A DNA stretch of 64,000 bases. Source: Acanthochlamys bracteata (Eukaryota > Streptophyta > Magnoliopsida > Pandanales > Velloziaceae). Below, in pieces: positions 63,401 to 64,000 of this stretch (within the stretch, counting starts at the first letter, position 1; each line of letters begins with the position of its first letter). The position numbers and the translations under genes were made by a program. Location of the stretch: positions 2,792,501-2,856,500 of the forward strand of contig CM034143.1 of NCBI GenBank assembly GCA_019914995.1, in the 5' to 3' direction. Below the pieces are notes generated by a model that had not been told where the DNA came from, did not search any database, and saw only the letters and a list, made by a program, of their open reading frames with translations.

Positions 63401-63896
63401 AGATCTAGATTCGATGCATGAGGCTAAAGACCATATGCCAAAGCCTCTTAAATCTTTTACTCCTTCCCTTTCTTATGTCATAAAGCACCTAAAATTATAA
63501 TAAATATTTCCACGCTTGTCATTTTAAAAGCTTTTAAATATATCTTTAGTTAATATAAACATGTGGCAATCTGTATCTTATTAGCATTAAAATGACATAG
63601 CTTTGTCTAACTTAAAATGCCCATCAAAATGGCATACCTTTGTTTAGCTTAAAAAAACCCATCAATGAGTACAATAGTAAAACAATTGTTTCAAACATTA
63701 TGTATATAATGATTGCTTAAAAAGCTCACAGAGTGGATAAAAATGAAACCACTAATAAAGACACTAACCTGCATATTGCAGAAGTAATGCATAATAGGAT
63801 CAATAGTCTAGCATTCCCGTAAAATTTCATGTTTTGACCACTCTGAGCACAAAAAATTGATGCCGCCAAGAAATTTGGTATCGAGATTTCGGAAAG
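48407..63896 (-). CDS. ABCB26: ABCB26-type chloroplast half ABC transporter (17 exons, 5' end outside)
   Basis: Exons on the minus strand: 63896-63769, 57013-56971, 56870-56826, 56739-56617, 56538-56435, 54519-54465, 54388-54318, 54197-54095, 53339-53129, 52398-52325, 50131-50075, 49981-49907, 49523-49449, 49366-49085, 49017-48956, 48883-48823, 48496-48407. All have AG/GT borders, and 1,659 nt give 552 residues plus stop. The membrane part has [36 protein letters not shown] and [20 protein letters not shown]. The NBD has Walker [11 protein letters not shown]-loop VGQEPNLF, signature LSGGQ, Walker [13 protein letters not shown] and H-loop VIAHR, all intact. It matches plant TAP-type ABCB26, a plastid-envelope half transporter that must pair up; its substrate is unproven. 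Arabidopsis ABCB26 is about 700 residues, so the transit peptide and first helices lie past 64000. Confidence 0.93.
50629..51192. repeat. Tandem duplication, 283-bp unit
   Basis: Two adjacent units, 50629-50911 and 50912-51192, in an ABCB26 intron. Both begin AATTTCTGCAGAACAGGA and share TTTGCTTGGTTGGTCAT and CCCCTTTCACCCGGTCACT. Within each unit a short ATTCCATAATATGGA-type palindrome also recurs. No coding content is seen. Confidence 0.9.
52816..53044. mobile_element. MITE, Harbinger/Tourist-like (copy 1)
   Basis: Terminal inverted repeats of 15 bp: CGGCTTGTTTCAAAT on the left, and the right end reads AGGCGTGTTTCAAAT on the other strand. TTA is duplicated at 52813-52815 and 53045-53047. 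A 3-bp TTA target duplication is the hallmark of PIF/Harbinger-derived MITEs. Length is 229 bp with no coding content. It lies in the ABCB26 intron between 53128 and 52399. Confidence 0.75.
57970..60650 (+). pseudogene. RTE-type LINE retrotransposon, decayed
   Basis: In the 6.75-kb first intron seen of ABCB26, opposite to the gene. The plus strand shows endonuclease pieces: [18 protein letters not shown] near 58225, [14 protein letters not shown] near 58461 and ISAYAPQ at about 58528. Reverse-transcriptase pieces follow: [13 protein letters not shown] at about 59519, [15 protein letters not shown] near 59690 and DLEKAHDI near 59880. The C-terminal part has RIKTGWMKW near 60250 and [12 protein letters not shown] near 60350. 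Nearly every segment sits in a different frame with stops. The order fits a once full-length RTE-clade element. Confidence 0.8.
62031..62160. repeat. Short local duplication
   Basis: About 50 bp reading AAATATGCACATTAAGCAA...ACTTTAAAGTAT (from about 62032) recurs in diverged form from about 62117, just before the RPS6 fragment. Confidence 0.6.
62180..62365 (+). pseudogene. Ribosomal protein S6 (eS6) pseudogene, C-terminal fragment
   Basis: The plus strand reads [15 protein letters not shown] in one frame (about 62209-62252). After a one-base shift it continues [15 protein letters not shown] and [19 protein letters not shown], ending in a TAG at 62363-62365. This matches the C-terminal part of plant cytosolic 40S protein eS6 ([17 protein letters not shown] then RIAKAKSE). 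The Ser-rich phosphorylated tail is cut short and the rest of the gene is absent. It lies antisense in an ABCB26 intron and is probably a truncated retrocopy. A GTT-rich tract follows at about 62379-62470. Confidence 0.75.
62380..62470. repeat. GTT-rich simple sequence
   Basis: Irregular GTT/GCT/ATT trinucleotide-like tract with several TGTTGTTG runs, right after the RPS6 fragment. Such tracts can be LINE-type tails or 3' UTR remnants. Confidence 0.6.
62880..63768. other. AT-rich intron sequence before the first visible ABCB26 exon
   Basis: No coding content. A stretch at about 63160-63255 repeats AGCAAAAGC and AAAAGCT phrases in short steps, suggesting an old MITE end. The boundaries are unclear. 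Confidence 0.4.
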
Positions 63897-64000
63897 CTGC
63901 AATTAGCGCAAAAGCGTAAGTGTGATGATGACTCGAGCCATAGAGAATTTTTTTAATTTTGTGATAGAAAGAACTGCAAACTGAATCACTTGGGAACTCA

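Noticed and set aside
1-64000. CRISPR arrays, bacterial operons, rRNA or tRNA genes
   Set aside because: Spliced plant genes and plant transposons rule out a prokaryotic source. No evenly spaced repeats or convincing tRNA cloverleaf were seen by eye, though a tRNA scan was not possible.

Overview
This is nuclear DNA from a flowering plant. Genes carry GT-AG introns of up to nearly 7 kb. Spacers and introns are AT-rich and full of plant-type transposon remains: hAT, Ty3/gypsy, Ty1/copia, RTE-type LINE, a TRIM and MITEs. The sequence does not settle the species or whether it is a monocot or eudicot.

Four real protein genes are visible. (1) 3488-6763, plus strand: a two-exon SKIP14-type F-box protein. 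(2) 19283-20413, plus strand: an ABI3/VP1-like seed regulator with the A1, B1 and B2 regions but ending just after B2, without the DNA-binding B3 domain. (3) 30690-41384, minus strand: a five-exon coiled-coil protein of about 637 residues, like the uncharacterised Arabidopsis At3g49055 family. (4) 48407-63896, minus strand: 17 exons of a chloroplast half-size ABC transporter of the ABCB26/TAP1 type; its 5' exon or exons lie beyond the right edge. The exon models of genes 3 and 4 were built by hand from splice sites and reading phase, and every junction keeps frame.

Layout. 1-2800 is AT-rich with a CACTA-like remnant and a possible MITE. 2800-7300 is the F-box gene with its UTRs. 8640-11060 is a decayed hAT transposase, followed by a minisatellite and an unrecognised paired repeat. 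12830-19030 is a tandem duplication. Each copy holds an intronless, broken NBP35 (cytosolic Fe-S scaffold NTPase) copy plus the same spacer, which runs up to the TATA-like box of the ABI3-like gene. Only the second copy is followed by that gene. The second copy also carries a 554-bp TRIM retroelement. 20414-24977 has no recognisable gene. 24978-28028 is a 3,051-bp solo LTR with a perfect 5-bp target duplication. 41385-48400 separates the two minus-strand genes and holds Ty3/gypsy and Ty1/copia fragments. The large introns of genes 3 and 4 hold LINE pieces, MITEs, local duplications and a fragment of a ribosomal protein S6 pseudogene.

The genes do not form a pathway: F-box adaptor, seed regulator, coiled-coil protein and plastid transporter are independent neighbours. 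The most interesting area is 12.8-20.4 kb, where a truncated ABI3-like gene sits beside a duplicated copy of its own upstream region.
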